Shown here: piece by piece, positions 48,548 to 57,222 of the stretch | Layout: the number at the start of each line of letters is the position of its first letter | Numbering within the stretch: position 1 is the first letter of the stretch | DNA from: Marinomonas hwangdonensis | Lineage (GTDB): Bacteria; Pseudomonadota; Gammaproteobacteria; Pseudomonadales; Marinomonadaceae | DNA length: 64,000 nt | Assembly (NCBI RefSeq): GCF_003721245.1 | Contig: NZ_RIZG01000002.1 | Coordinates: forward strand, 411,912-475,911 | Direction of reading: 5' to 3' | The notes under the pieces: generated by a model | The model's input: only the letters and a program-made list of their open reading frames with translations | What the model was told of the DNA's origin: nothing | The model's database searches: none | Position numbers and translations under genes: made by a program

Positions 48548-50986
48548 CTAGTGAAGATGAGGATTTCCACGGTTAAAGACGATTTTTTCCACATCCGCAA
48601 AGCGTTCAGCGAAATGTATTGTCATGCCCTCTTTAACAGACTCTGGCAGCTCATCAAAGTCACGACGATTGGGTTCTGGTAAAATCACCTCACTAATTTT
48701 ACTGCGTTTTGCGGCAATGATTTTCTCACGGATACCACCTACTGCCAGCACTTGACCGGTTAGTGTCAGCTCACCCGTCATAGCCAAGCCTCTTCGAACA
48801 GGCTCCCCTTTGGCTAATGACATCAACGCCGTCGCCATAGAAATTCCCGCACTTGGGCCGTCTTTTGGTGTTGCCCCTTCAGGCACATGCAGATGCACAA
48901 GGCTCTTATCGAAAAACTCAGGGAATTTTTGATAACTCTTCGCATGGGAGAACACATAGGAATAAGCGATTTCGGCGGATTCCTTCATCACATCACCCAG
49001 TTTACCAGTGAGTTTTAAGCCACGTGTTAGTTCATGTACTTTATTTGCTTCAATCGGTAGGGTTGCCCCGCCCATAGAAGTCCAAGCCAAGCCTGTCACT
49101 ACACCAACCCCCTGCAAGGTCTTCTCGGGACGGAAATACGGCATGCCCAACAGCGTTTCGACGTCTTTCACACCGATGTTAATGCGTTCTTTGTCACCCG
49201 TCATCAGCTCGACCACACATTTACGCAATACTTTTTGCAGCAATTTGTCTAAGCCTCGAACCCCCGCTTCACGGGCATAATGTTCGATAATATGACGCAA
49301 GGCAGCGTCGGTAATGTTTAATTGCTTCTTCAACAGCTTGTTTTTCTTCAGTAGTTTCGGCCACAAGTGCTGTTTAGCAATAGCCAGTTTCTCTTCACCT
49401 ATGTAGCCAGACAAACGAATGACATCCATCCTATCCAACAAGGGCGACGGAATCGTATCTAACTGATTTGCCGTACATATAAACAAGGCTTTAGACAAAT
49501 CAATGCGCATGTCTAAATAATGATCTAAGAATTCGCTATTTTGCTCAGGGTCTAATGCTTCCAATAATGAAGAGGCAGGATCGCCTTGAAAGGAAGAACC
49601 AATCTTGTCGATCTCATCCAACATGATAACGGGGTTTTCGACTTCCACGTCTTTCAAGGCTTGAACAAACTTACCCGGCAAAGCACCTATATAGGTTCGT
49701 CGATGCCCTTTTATTTCCGCCTCATCGCGCATACCACCGAGGCTAAAGCGATAAAACTTCCGATTCAATGATTGCGCAATAGATTTACCAATAGAGGTTT
49801 TGCCCACCCCAGGTGGGCCCACAAGCAATAAAATACTTCCACCCATTTCGCCACGGTGGGCTCCCAAGGCCAAAAACTCGACAATGCGATCCTTTATATC
49901 CCCAAGTCCTGCATGATGAGATTCCAGCACATCACGCGCTAACGCGATGTCTAAATTATCTTTAGAATGAACCCCCCAAGGTAAGGACGTTGCCCAATCC
50001 AAATAATTTCGTGTCACACCGTACTCTGGTGATCCCGTCTCCAAAATACTTAATTTGTGTAACTCATCTTGAATTTTATTGTCGACGGCATCACTCATGA
50101 TTTTTCCGTCCAAGCGAGATTTGAACATCTCGACATCGGCGGTACGATCGTCTTTTGACAACCCCAGCTCTTTTTGTATGACTTTCAGCTGCTCTTTAAG
50201 GAAAAAGTCTCTTTGATGTTTGCTGATTTTATCATTCACTTCAGCACTGATTTCATTTTGTAAACGAGCGATCTCCAGCTCCTTACGCAACAATATTAAG
50301 GACTGATGCATACGAGCTTGAATTGGGATTGTGGCAAGCACATCGTACAATTCATCGGCATCGGCCGACGTAATAGAGGCAGCAAAATCCGCTAACAATC
50401 CGGACTCATTGAATGAAAAACGCCCTAAATACTGTCGTAAATCCTCGCTAAACAAGGGATTTAAACGAATCAGCTCCTTAATCGCATCCAAAATAGCAAT
50501 AGAATAGGCTCTTGATTCATCATCATTGGTTTTCACGTCACTGAGATAGCGAACACGAGCCAAATACGGCGCCGTATCACTCAACCATTCCACCACTTCA
50601 AATCGCTTAACCCCTTGAGCTAAAAAGGTCAGTTTATCGTTCTGCTTTTCCGCTCGATGCACTCTGGCCACACAGCCGATAGAACGAAACTCTTCTACAT
50701 TAGGGGTTTTGCCACTTTTTTTATCGGCATACACCAAACCCACCACGGCTTGAGAGTGTTCGGCAATCCGCTCAACGGTTTCTTCCCACTGAGCAGCGTC
50801 AACCATAACGGGTTGTACTTGAGCTGGAAAAAATGGACGACTCGATACAGGTAAAACAAACAAGGTATCGGGTAAAACATCGTCGGGTAAGGCTAGGCCT
50901 TTCGGGTCACTAATAACCACACTCTCGTCTTCTGCCATAGTGTCATTTTCCTCTGGCGCATCTGAATATTGTTCGTCATCGTTCAT
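48548..50986 (-). CDS. lon: Lon-type ATP-dependent serine protease (AsrA-like second Lon)
   Basis: An 812-residue Lon protease. The AAA+ domain has Walker A GPPGVGKTSIGK and Walker B VIMLDEIDKIGSS; the peptidase has the catalytic Ser in PKDGPSAGIS and Lys in GGIREKIIAAKR. The N-terminal substrate domain starts with LPDTLFVLPVSSRPFFPAQVQPVMV, unlike the LPLRDVVVFP of canonical Lon and much closer to Pseudomonas PA0779 (AsrA), a heat- and aminoglycoside-linked paralogue (recalled). A canonical lon is therefore expected elsewhere. I see no clear sigma-32 promoter upstream. Confidence 0.88.
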   Translation of the reverse strand: MNDDEQYSDAPEENDTMAEDESVVISDPKGLALPDDVLPDTLFVLPVSSRPFFPAQVQPVMVDAAQWEETVERIAEHSQAVVGLVYADKKSGKTPNVEEFRSIGCVARVHRAEKQNDKLTFLAQGVKRFEVVEWLSDTAPYLARVRYLSDVKTNDDESRAYSIAILDAIKELIRLNPLFSEDLRQYLGRFSFNESGLLADFAASITSADADELYDVLATIPIQARMHQSLILLRKELEIARLQNEISAEVNDKISKHQRDFFLKEQLKVIQKELGLSKDDRTADVEMFKSRLDGKIMSDAVDNKIQDELHKLSILETGSPEYGVTRNYLDWATSLPWGVHSKDNLDIALARDVLESHHAGLGDIKDRIVEFLALGAHRGEMGGSILLLVGPPGVGKTSIGKSIAQSLNRKFYRFSLGGMRDEAEIKGHRRTYIGALPGKFVQALKDVEVENPVIMLDEIDKIGSSFQGDPASSLLEALDPEQNSEFLDHYLDMRIDLSKALFICTANQLDTIPSPLLDRMDVIRLSGYIGEEKLAIAKQHLWPKLLKKNKLLKKQLNITDAALRHIIEHYAREAGVRGLDKLLQKVLRKCVVELMTGDKERINIGVKDVETLLGMPYFRPEKTLQGVGVVTGLAWTSMGGATLPIEANKVHELTRGLKLTGKLGDVMKESAEIAYSYVFSHAKSYQKFPEFFDKSLVHLHVPEGATPKDGPSAGISMATALMSLAKGEPVRRGLAMTGELTLTGQVLAVGGIREKIIAAKRSKISEVILPEPNRRDFDELPESVKEGMTIHFAERFADVEKIVFNRGNPHLH

Positions 50987-51293
50987 AGTATACGTCTCAG
51001 TAAATCAATAAGTTGTGGCTGAAAAATAGGTAGGACTATTTTTTTAGGTTGTATCCTATGTAATGACATTCTTACCAAAAACAATACTGCGGCATTTTTT
51101 TACATAATCTTGTCATATTAAGTTTGCGGTTTCTCTCACACTAACCATACGGCCAAGATTAATTATTTGGTCACGTTCAAGTTAGTGTTATTATGTCGTT
51201 CTTTATACGAGAAAATACGGTCAAAAGCGGCACATAAAAAGCTCGCGGACCTTGTCCAGCAGACTGACAGCGACAAAAGAAAAGGAAAAAGAA
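50987..51293. other. Intergenic region between divergent Lon-type gene and upp
   Basis: About 307 AT-rich bases with no open frame of interest. A weak plus-strand sigma-70 promoter for upp is possible: TTGGTC (51167-51172), 16 bases, TATTAT (51189-51194), leaving a 95-base leader. I see no RNA gene, repeat or clear operator. Confidence 0.4.
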
Positions 51294-51950
51294 ATGACCC
51301 GCGACGAACTACTCAAGACCTACCCAGATATCTTTGTCATCAAGCATCCTTTTGTGATGCACAAGTTGACCAGCTTAAGAGATAAAAATACCAGTACACG
51401 CGAGTTTCGCATGCTGGTAGAAGAGCTAGGGACTCTTATTGGATATGAAGCAACGCGTGATTTGGAAACCATTGATGTTGAAGTGGAAACCCCTTTAGAA
51501 AAAGCCATGTGCCCTGTTTTAAAAGGCAAAAAACTGTGTATCGTGACCATTATGCGAGCAGGGAACGGATTAGCCGAAGGTGTGTTAAAACTTTCCCCTT
51601 CTGCCCGCGTGGGACATGTTGGCTTATATCGTGATCCAGACACTAAGCAGCCTGTCGAGTACTACCTAAAAATGCCGCACTCCGTAAACGAGCGTACCAT
51701 TATTGTGGTTGACCCCATGTTAGCAACAGGTAATTCCGCCATTATGGCCATTGATAAAATGAAAGAAATGGGCGCGTCAGACATCCGCTTTATTTGTTTA
51801 TTTGCCGCACCTGAGGGCATTCAAGCCTTTAAGGCAGCACACCCAGATGTTGCTATGTACATAGGCGCCATTGATCGTGAGCTGGATGAACACGCCTATA
51901 TTCGCCCTGGCGTAGGCGATGCTGGCGATCGTATTTACGGCACACGCTAA
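51294..51950 (+). CDS. upp: Uracil phosphoribosyltransferase Upp
   Basis: A 218-residue pyrimidine salvage enzyme making UMP from uracil and PRPP. PRPP loop [11 protein letters not shown], the flexible RAGNGLAEG loop and the uracil-binding C-terminal [29 protein letters not shown] are all present. AAGGA precedes the ATG at 51294; the open frame extends upstream to 51252 without a comparable site. A strong bidirectional terminator follows. Confidence 0.96.
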   Translation: MTRDELLKTYPDIFVIKHPFVMHKLTSLRDKNTSTREFRMLVEELGTLIGYEATRDLETIDVEVETPLEKAMCPVLKGKKLCIVTIMRAGNGLAEGVLKLSPSARVGHVGLYRDPDTKQPVEYYLKMPHSVNERTIIVVDPMLATGNSAIMAIDKMKEMGASDIRFICLFAAPEGIQAFKAAHPDVAMYIGAIDRELDEHAYIRPGVGDAGDRIYGTR

Positions 51951-51977
51951 TACCAACAGCATGTATTGATTAACAAA

Positions 51978-52026
51978 AAGCCGTCTCTTTTTTTCCATCG
52001 AATTAAATCGATTAAAGAGACGGCTT
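51978..52026. terminator. Bidirectional terminator between upp and the LysE-type gene
   Basis: AAGCCGTCTCTTT (51978-51990) pairs perfectly with AAAGAGACGGCTT (52014-52026). The T-rich right end of the stem serves the plus strand, and five T follow the stem on the minus strand. It serves the two convergent genes. Confidence 0.78.
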
Positions 52027-52065
52027 CTTAGCCTTAATAATCCAACCCTGTATCAAAAAGCGATA

Positions 52066-52686
52066 TTAACTTTTGAGTGCAAGAAAAGCCCCCGCACTCG
52101 CCATAATCCCACCAGCCGTTCTGTTCAGTGTTTTCATCGAGCGTTCTGATTTCATCAGTCGTCGAGCTTGAGCCGCGCTTACCGCAATCAACATCAGACC
52201 TAACGACAATCCAACCAAGGTTAACAAGGCCGCCAACACAATATCGACACCATTTAAGGTGGTTAAATCCATAAAAGTCGGTAAGAAAGCGATATAGAAC
52301 AAGATGACCTTAGGATTAGACGCGGAAATCATAAAGCCCTGAACAAAACTCGACACGGCATTATGTGTAGGTAGGACACTTCCATCTGCAGAAAATTGTG
52401 CCACAGGTGATACCCACATTTTCCAGCCCAAATACATTAAATACGCGGCGCCTGCGTAGCGGATCGCTAAAAACAACTCCTCCCATGCCATCGCGATCGC
52501 CGCTAAACCAAAGCACGCCATAATCAAATAGGCAATGTCGCTCACAACCATTCCCGCACTCAAAAACACACTGGCACGGGCACCCTGCGACATACTGCGC
52601 GCCAAAATGGCAAACACACCAGGACCTGGGGTAATACCAAAAATAAAAATAGCGAGGAAAAACGTAATCCCACTTTCTAATGTCAT
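52066..52686 (-). CDS. LysE/RhtB-family amino acid exporter
   Basis: A 206-residue membrane protein with about six hydrophobic segments. The start FFLAIFIFGITPGPGVFAIL carries the conserved PGP motif, and GFMISASNPKVILFYIAFLPTFM is the second LysE signature. Such proteins export amino acids or related metabolites; the substrate is not readable. It is followed upstream by a TetR-type gene on the same strand, 27 bases away, so regulator and exporter are probably co-transcribed. Confidence 0.9.
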   Translation of the reverse strand: MTLESGITFFLAIFIFGITPGPGVFAILARSMSQGARASVFLSAGMVVSDIAYLIMACFGLAAIAMAWEELFLAIRYAGAAYLMYLGWKMWVSPVAQFSADGSVLPTHNAVSSFVQGFMISASNPKVILFYIAFLPTFMDLTTLNGVDIVLAALLTLVGLSLGLMLIAVSAAQARRLMKSERSMKTLNRTAGGIMASAGAFLALKS

Positions 52687-52713
52687 CTTCTATACTCCAT
52701 CAAAACACCACTA

Positions 52714-53355
52714 TCATTCAACAACACCGCAACCCGCCAACACCATTCTAGTAATAAATTGTTTCGCTTCCTCATAATCCTTTTTTTCTAACGACTCTTT
52801 CTGCAAAAGAATTTTCACTTGTGCATCAAAATCCGCGTAAGTCTGCGTCATCGCCCAAATACTAATAAAAAGGTGTTCGGTCGGAACAGGCGCCATGAGC
52901 CCTTGATGTACCCAAGTATCAATGGTGTCTTTTTCACGTTGAAGCTCAGAAACAAACAAACTTCGAAGATAGTCTAAAACAAAACGCTCCTCCCCAATCA
53001 GTGCCATGGCAAAAATTTTAGAGGCATTTTTGTTGGTGCGAGACTGATCAATCTTCTCACTAATATAGCGCGTTAAATTACGTTTTGGGCCTTCTTCAAC
53101 ATTAAACTCACTCACAGAATCGAGCCAAAGACGTAGAATCTGCTCTAACACAGCCTCGAGCAAATCTTTTTTGGAGCGATAATAATAATGGACATTGGCC
53201 TTTGGCAGGCCGGCCTCGTCAGCAATCATCTGCGTGGTTGTTTTAGCCAATCCCTGTCGAGCAAAAACACGCTCAGAGGTTTCTAAAATAAGCGCTTGAT
53301 TCTGGGCACGTATATGGGCTTTTAACTGGTCTTTTGGGCGTTTTTCTTCGCTCAA
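52714..53355 (-). CDS. TetR-family regulator, RutR-like
   Basis: A 213-residue regulator. The N-terminal helix-turn-helix is clear (FARQGLAKTTTQMIADEAGLPKANVHYYYRSKKDLL). The C-terminal half (SKIFAMALIGEERFVLDYL, WVHQGLMAPVPTEHLFISIWAMTQTYADF) resembles RutR, the uracil/pyrimidine regulator. The start is a TTG at 53355 with GAGGTGA upstream. No rut genes are present in the window; upp is nearby but has its own terminator. Control of the LysE gene it precedes is the simplest inference. Confidence 0.88.
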   Translation of the reverse strand: MSEEKRPKDQLKAHIRAQNQALILETSERVFARQGLAKTTTQMIADEAGLPKANVHYYYRSKKDLLEAVLEQILRLWLDSVSEFNVEEGPKRNLTRYISEKIDQSRTNKNASKIFAMALIGEERFVLDYLRSLFVSELQREKDTIDTWVHQGLMAPVPTEHLFISIWAMTQTYADFDAQVKILLQKESLEKKDYEEAKQFITRMVLAGCGVVE

Positions 53356-53488
53356 TGTATCACCTCAAAAATGCATTTGGCTTGCGCTGTCATGTTAAGA
53401 TAATCAGCGCGTTAGACGTTATTTGAACAAGTATCAGAAGAGTAGCATTGTTTGTGAATGAGACGAAGTACTGAGAAGAATTGGCCAT

Positions 53489-53512
53489 AAAAAAAGGGAG
53501 CCGAAGCTCCCC
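53489..53512 (-). terminator. Strong orphan rho-independent terminator
   Basis: On the minus strand GGGAGC, a TTCG tetraloop and GCTCCC are followed by TTTTTTT. The UUCG-type loop and clean T-run make it one of the best terminators in the window, although no annotated gene ends near it. Confidence 0.88.
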
Positions 53513-53534
53513 ATTTCCCCTCGCAGCAGAGACC

Positions 53535-53609
53535 TTAATGACTATAGGCATTCATCATTAGGCTAACTGCTACACCACGTTGGCGCTGTGATCGAGTCAC
53601 GATAGACAT
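53535..53609 (-). CDS. Possible 24-residue micropeptide
   Basis: An ATG at 53609 opens a 24-codon frame starting MSIVTRSQRQRGVAV and ending with NAYSH, basic and Ser/Arg/Gln-rich. It ends about 22 bases before the orphan terminator hairpin. A weak GAG lies only three bases from the ATG, so translation is doubtful. The unit may instead be a small RNA. There is no support beyond position and the terminator. Confidence 0.3.
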   Translation of the reverse strand: MSIVTRSQRQRGVAVSLMMNAYSH

Positions 53610-53846
53610 GAACTCAATGTGCTGTTCGATGAGTTTCAATCAACTAGCGTTAAAGCTGTTTTTGAAAAATTGAAAATCGTCGTTGTAATCTGATGTACAA
53701 ACTAACCACAACAGCGCTTGTTAAAGCGGTTTAGCTAGAGTAAGTATCTGCAATTATAAACAGCAGAATTCACAGTGCAATAGCCTGAGACAAAAAAACT
53801 GACCGAATGATCAAATATTTTTAACCCTCAATGTTTACCACCCATT

Positions 53847-55016
53847 TTAGCGACTTTTACTCGCGAGTTTTTTTGGCTCAAAAGACGCAGACACTCGATT
53901 TCTGCCTTTCTTTTTAGATTGATACAAGGCTTCATCCGCTCGTTTTAAAACATCACTGGCTGGCTCACCAAGAGAAGCAAAAGCCACGCCGAAACTGGCC
54001 GTCACGTTTATCTCTACTTCCTGTTTCTTTTTTGGGTCAAACACCTCAACAAAGGTTTCTTCAATACTATGCCGAACCAATTCTAAAATGTCTTCCGCCT
54101 CATCAAGTTGTCGCCCTCGAAATACAATCGTAAACTCTTCTCCACCATAGCGAAACGCCTTCCCAGGCACAGAATACCGTTTCAACTGAGCTGCCACACT
54201 TTTTAAGACCTTATCTCCCATATCATGCCCGTAGGTATCGTTAAACGCTTTAAAATGGTCAACATCTACCATGGCAATGGCATACTGTTTAGGCAAGCCA
54301 ACTAATTGCTCATTTAAAGCACGACGACTCGGTAGTTGAGTCAAATCATCCATATAAGCCATGCGATGACTTTCCAATAGCAAAAACCAAATCCACAATA
54401 AAAACTGAGCGGAAAGCAAAGCGTCAAATTGATCGTCCGAGGTAACGGAATAACTGATGATTAACAAACTCACTATGCTCATTAGGCCGCTAGCACGAAA
54501 CACATCGCCCGTTAGCCACCAGGCTAAACCAACCGCAGACAGACTGAGAACCACCACACTCCATAACAGTACCGATGACCAGCTAACGCTCAAACCAAAG
54601 AAGGCAGAATCCAAAAAGGCAAACGAAACCCAGCCTCGCTCAATGGCATAGCACCAACACACCAGCATCACCACAAACAACATTCGGTTTATCGCAAAAC
54701 GATTAAAAAAACCACGTTCGGGTAAAAAACTCAGTAATGCAATACAAAAACACGACACCACTAGGTACGCTGTTAATGACGCGTCTTGATTAAAATTCCC
54801 ATACAACTTGGGAATTAACAGCAACAAAACCAAGATCAATACACGACCTTTATTAAAATGCCATGCTAAAAAAACCGCGACTCCCGCAAGGATGAGAGGC
54901 AAAAACGGAAGCACATTGATCCACAAAGGTGGCAACAAGTTGACATACAAACTAGCGTAAACGCTAAGTAGCAAGACAAAACACGGCACTAAAAATGAAC
55001 TTAGACGTTCAGACAT
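53847..55016 (-). CDS. Membrane diguanylate cyclase (GGDEF)
   Basis: A 389-residue protein with seven or eight membrane segments in the first 215 residues and a GGDEF domain after it. The active loop is RYGGEEF, and the substrate region has DDLTQLPSRRALNEQL and VDVDHFKAFNDTYGHDMGDKVL, so it should make c-di-GMP from GTP. The RxxD inhibitory site normally upstream of GGEEF is absent (KRYSVPGKAFRYGG), so product inhibition is unlikely. The N-terminal signal is unknown. A c-di-GMP enzyme would normally interest FleQ, whose c-di-GMP-binding domain is missing in the homologue here. Confidence 0.93.
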   Translation of the reverse strand: MSERLSSFLVPCFVLLLSVYASLYVNLLPPLWINVLPFLPLILAGVAVFLAWHFNKGRVLILVLLLLIPKLYGNFNQDASLTAYLVVSCFCIALLSFLPERGFFNRFAINRMLFVVMLVCWCYAIERGWVSFAFLDSAFFGLSVSWSSVLLWSVVVLSLSAVGLAWWLTGDVFRASGLMSIVSLLIISYSVTSDDQFDALLSAQFLLWIWFLLLESHRMAYMDDLTQLPSRRALNEQLVGLPKQYAIAMVDVDHFKAFNDTYGHDMGDKVLKSVAAQLKRYSVPGKAFRYGGEEFTIVFRGRQLDEAEDILELVRHSIEETFVEVFDPKKKQEVEINVTASFGVAFASLGEPASDVLKRADEALYQSKKKGRNRVSASFEPKKLASKSR

Positions 55017-55126
55017 ATCAATTTCAAACCTATCGAATCATTCGATGAAATACGACCGATATATTGCCCCGAAAAGGATTCATTTTCATCAATAATAGTC
55101 ATTAACTTAATGAAAAGGACGAAGCA

Positions 55127-56098
55127 ATGGGATTACTCGTAGAGGGTAAATGGGTCGACCAGTGGTACGACACCGACAAAAGCAAAGGTAAATTTGTACG
55201 TGGCGAGTCTATTTTTAGAAACTGGATCTACCCAGATAAAGAATATGACGAGAACAATTCAGAACACTTTCCAGCCCAATCAGGACGTTATCATCTTTAC
55301 GTCTCTTTAGCATGTCCATGGGCCCATCGAGCTATTGTGTTTATCAAACTTAAGCAACTGGAAGACATTATCAGTATCAGTTGTGTTCACCCTGACATGC
55401 TGGAAAATGGCTGGGAGTTTAAAAAAGACGAGGCATTTGATGATGCCAACGTGGCCATAGGAGATCCACTTCATCATTTTGATTTTGCCCACCAGTTGTA
55501 TACCAAAGCTCAACCAGACTACAGCGGAAGAGTGACGGTTCCCATACTTTGGGACAAAGAGAAAGAAACCATAGTGTCCAACGAGTCGGCTGACATCATT
55601 CGCATTTTTAACCGTGCTTTTAACGATCTAACCGGCAACCAGCTGGATTTCTATCCTGCGGACAAGGCGGCAGAAATAGACGAGTTAAATGAGCGAATTT
55701 ACCATACAGTAAATAACGGCGTTTATAAGTCCGGATTCGCCACCACACAAACCGCCTACGAAGAGGCTTTAGTGCCCCTGTTTGAAACACTGGATTTCTT
55801 GGAGCACTTACTCACACAAAGACGCTACTTGCTAGGCGAAGAACAAACGGAGGCGGATTGGCGTTTGTTCACCACCTTGATACGGTTTGATGCGGTGTAT
55901 TTTGGCCACTTTAAATGCAACTTAAAAAGAATCCTTGATTATCCCCATATCAACGCCTATCTAAAACGCTTACATGACGTACCCGGCATTGCCGAAACGA
56001 TCAATTTCCAACACATTAAACGTCATTATTACTTTAGTCACAAAACCATTAATCCAACTCAAATCGTGCCAGTAGGACCTGATCACTTGTTTAATTAA
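55127..56098 (+). CDS. yqjG: Glutathionyl-hydroquinone reductase (YqjG/ECM4 family)
   Basis: A 323-residue omega-class-like glutathione transferase. The N-terminal thioredoxin fold carries the catalytic Cys in LACPWAHRA, and the C-terminal helical domain has ADWRLFTTLIRFDAVY and HFKCNLKRI, signatures of YqjG/PcpF enzymes that reduce glutathionyl-hydroquinones. AAAGGA precedes the ATG. It starts a plus-strand unit; no quinone-degradation genes are close. Confidence 0.93.
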   Translation: MGLLVEGKWVDQWYDTDKSKGKFVRGESIFRNWIYPDKEYDENNSEHFPAQSGRYHLYVSLACPWAHRAIVFIKLKQLEDIISISCVHPDMLENGWEFKKDEAFDDANVAIGDPLHHFDFAHQLYTKAQPDYSGRVTVPILWDKEKETIVSNESADIIRIFNRAFNDLTGNQLDFYPADKAAEIDELNERIYHTVNNGVYKSGFATTQTAYEEALVPLFETLDFLEHLLTQRRYLLGEEQTEADWRLFTTLIRFDAVYFGHFKCNLKRILDYPHINAYLKRLHDVPGIAETINFQHIKRHYYFSHKTINPTQIVPVGPDHLFN

Positions 56099-56268
56099 GA
56101 TGTCACATTTGAGGTAAGCAATCGTGGCAAACTAAAGGAGACTGCACTAGAGTCTATGAATGTGGGTCTTTTTTGAGGATAATAGGCCCACAATTACTCG
56201 CCTTCTATGCGTCGCTGTTTGCTGATCCTAGAACGCACACGATGAATTTTCGACATTTGTGGTTATTT

Positions 56269-57114
56269 ATGGAAAAAAAAATACTTTGGGCCATCTCTAT
56301 CATCTTGATACTCATATTGTGGATCAAAGCGGGTCCCTTTAAAGACGATACCAATGGCAGTGAGTCAAGCTCAAATGAGCTTTACAGCGATGCCACAGAA
56401 GATGAAAAGAAATACTACAAGTCGCACCCGATTAAAACGCCACGACCAGACTTCGCTGCCATTGCAGACATCGGTGAGCGTAAAAGTGCTTTTTTTAGTT
56501 ACTTGACCCCTTTCGTCAATGAAAAAAACAACCTAATTCTCAAGGATAGGACTCGCCTAACGTCCTTGATGGACAGCAACAAAGCGCTGTCTAGTAAGGA
56601 TAAGAAGTGGGTTTCAATGCTGCGCAAAGATTATCGCCTCGAACAACTCGAGAGCTATACAAAAGAAGATTTATCTGAGTTACTCGATCGTCTGGATATC
56701 ATTCCTGTCTCCTTGGTACTGGCCCAAGCGGCGAACGAATCAGCTTGGGGCATGTCACGGTTTGCAACCGAAGGGAATAATTTTTTCGGTCAGTGGTGTT
56801 TTAGAAAAGGTTGTGGCCTAGTACCAGAATCTCGCGATAGCGATGCAGACCATGAGGTACGTAAGTTTAAAGACCCTCGTGAATCTGTTTTTGCCTACAT
56901 TGATAACTTGAACACCAATAATGCCTACAAAGAATTGAGAGCAACTCGCTCTCAATTGCGCACGAATAATGAAGAAATTACCGGGCTCGCACTGGTGGGT
57001 GACTTGCAGCGCTACTCTGAAAGGGGTCAAGATTATGTGGAAGAAATCGCTGGGCTGATTAACTACAACAAATTGTGGCGATTTAATCGCTACCAGCCGT
57101 CACCTGAAATATAA
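56269..57114 (+). CDS. Bax-like glucosaminidase-domain protein
   Basis: About 281 residues. A signal anchor starts it (KKILWAISIILILILWI), then a disordered linker, and a glucosaminidase domain from about 150 on with VLAQAANESAWGMSRFATEGNNFFGQWCF, where the Glu is catalytic, and YIDNLNTNNAYKELRATR. These match E. coli Bax, a probable cell-wall glucosaminidase. I chose the ATG at 56269, which gives a normal anchor; the frame is open to 56173 but the extra 32 residues look non-coding and the site is weak. Confidence 0.85.
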   Translation: MEKKILWAISIILILILWIKAGPFKDDTNGSESSSNELYSDATEDEKKYYKSHPIKTPRPDFAAIADIGERKSAFFSYLTPFVNEKNNLILKDRTRLTSLMDSNKALSSKDKKWVSMLRKDYRLEQLESYTKEDLSELLDRLDIIPVSLVLAQAANESAWGMSRFATEGNNFFGQWCFRKGCGLVPESRDSDADHEVRKFKDPRESVFAYIDNLNTNNAYKELRATRSQLRTNNEEITGLALVGDLQRYSERGQDYVEEIAGLINYNKLWRFNRYQPSPEI

Positions 57115-57222
57115 TAATCATCAATATACTCTTAAATCGCCTGATGTGGGGTGGCTAACCGCCCCCCCCTTCATTACAATATCCCATTCTTTTTTTCCCA
57201 CTCATAAAACGAGGAAATTCAA

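Larger units (their letters stand above)
53356..53846. other. 490-base gap with an orphan terminator and possible sRNA or micropeptide
   Basis: The gap lies between the TetR gene and the cyclase gene, both minus strand. A strong minus-strand terminator at 53489-53512 ends something that begins within the gap, after the cyclase gene stop. A 24-codon frame (53535-53609) precedes it. The rest, to 53846, is AT-rich, with a TTGTGG and TTACAA pair near 53690-53725 that could be promoter elements; I see no tRNA or known RNA. Confidence 0.5.
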
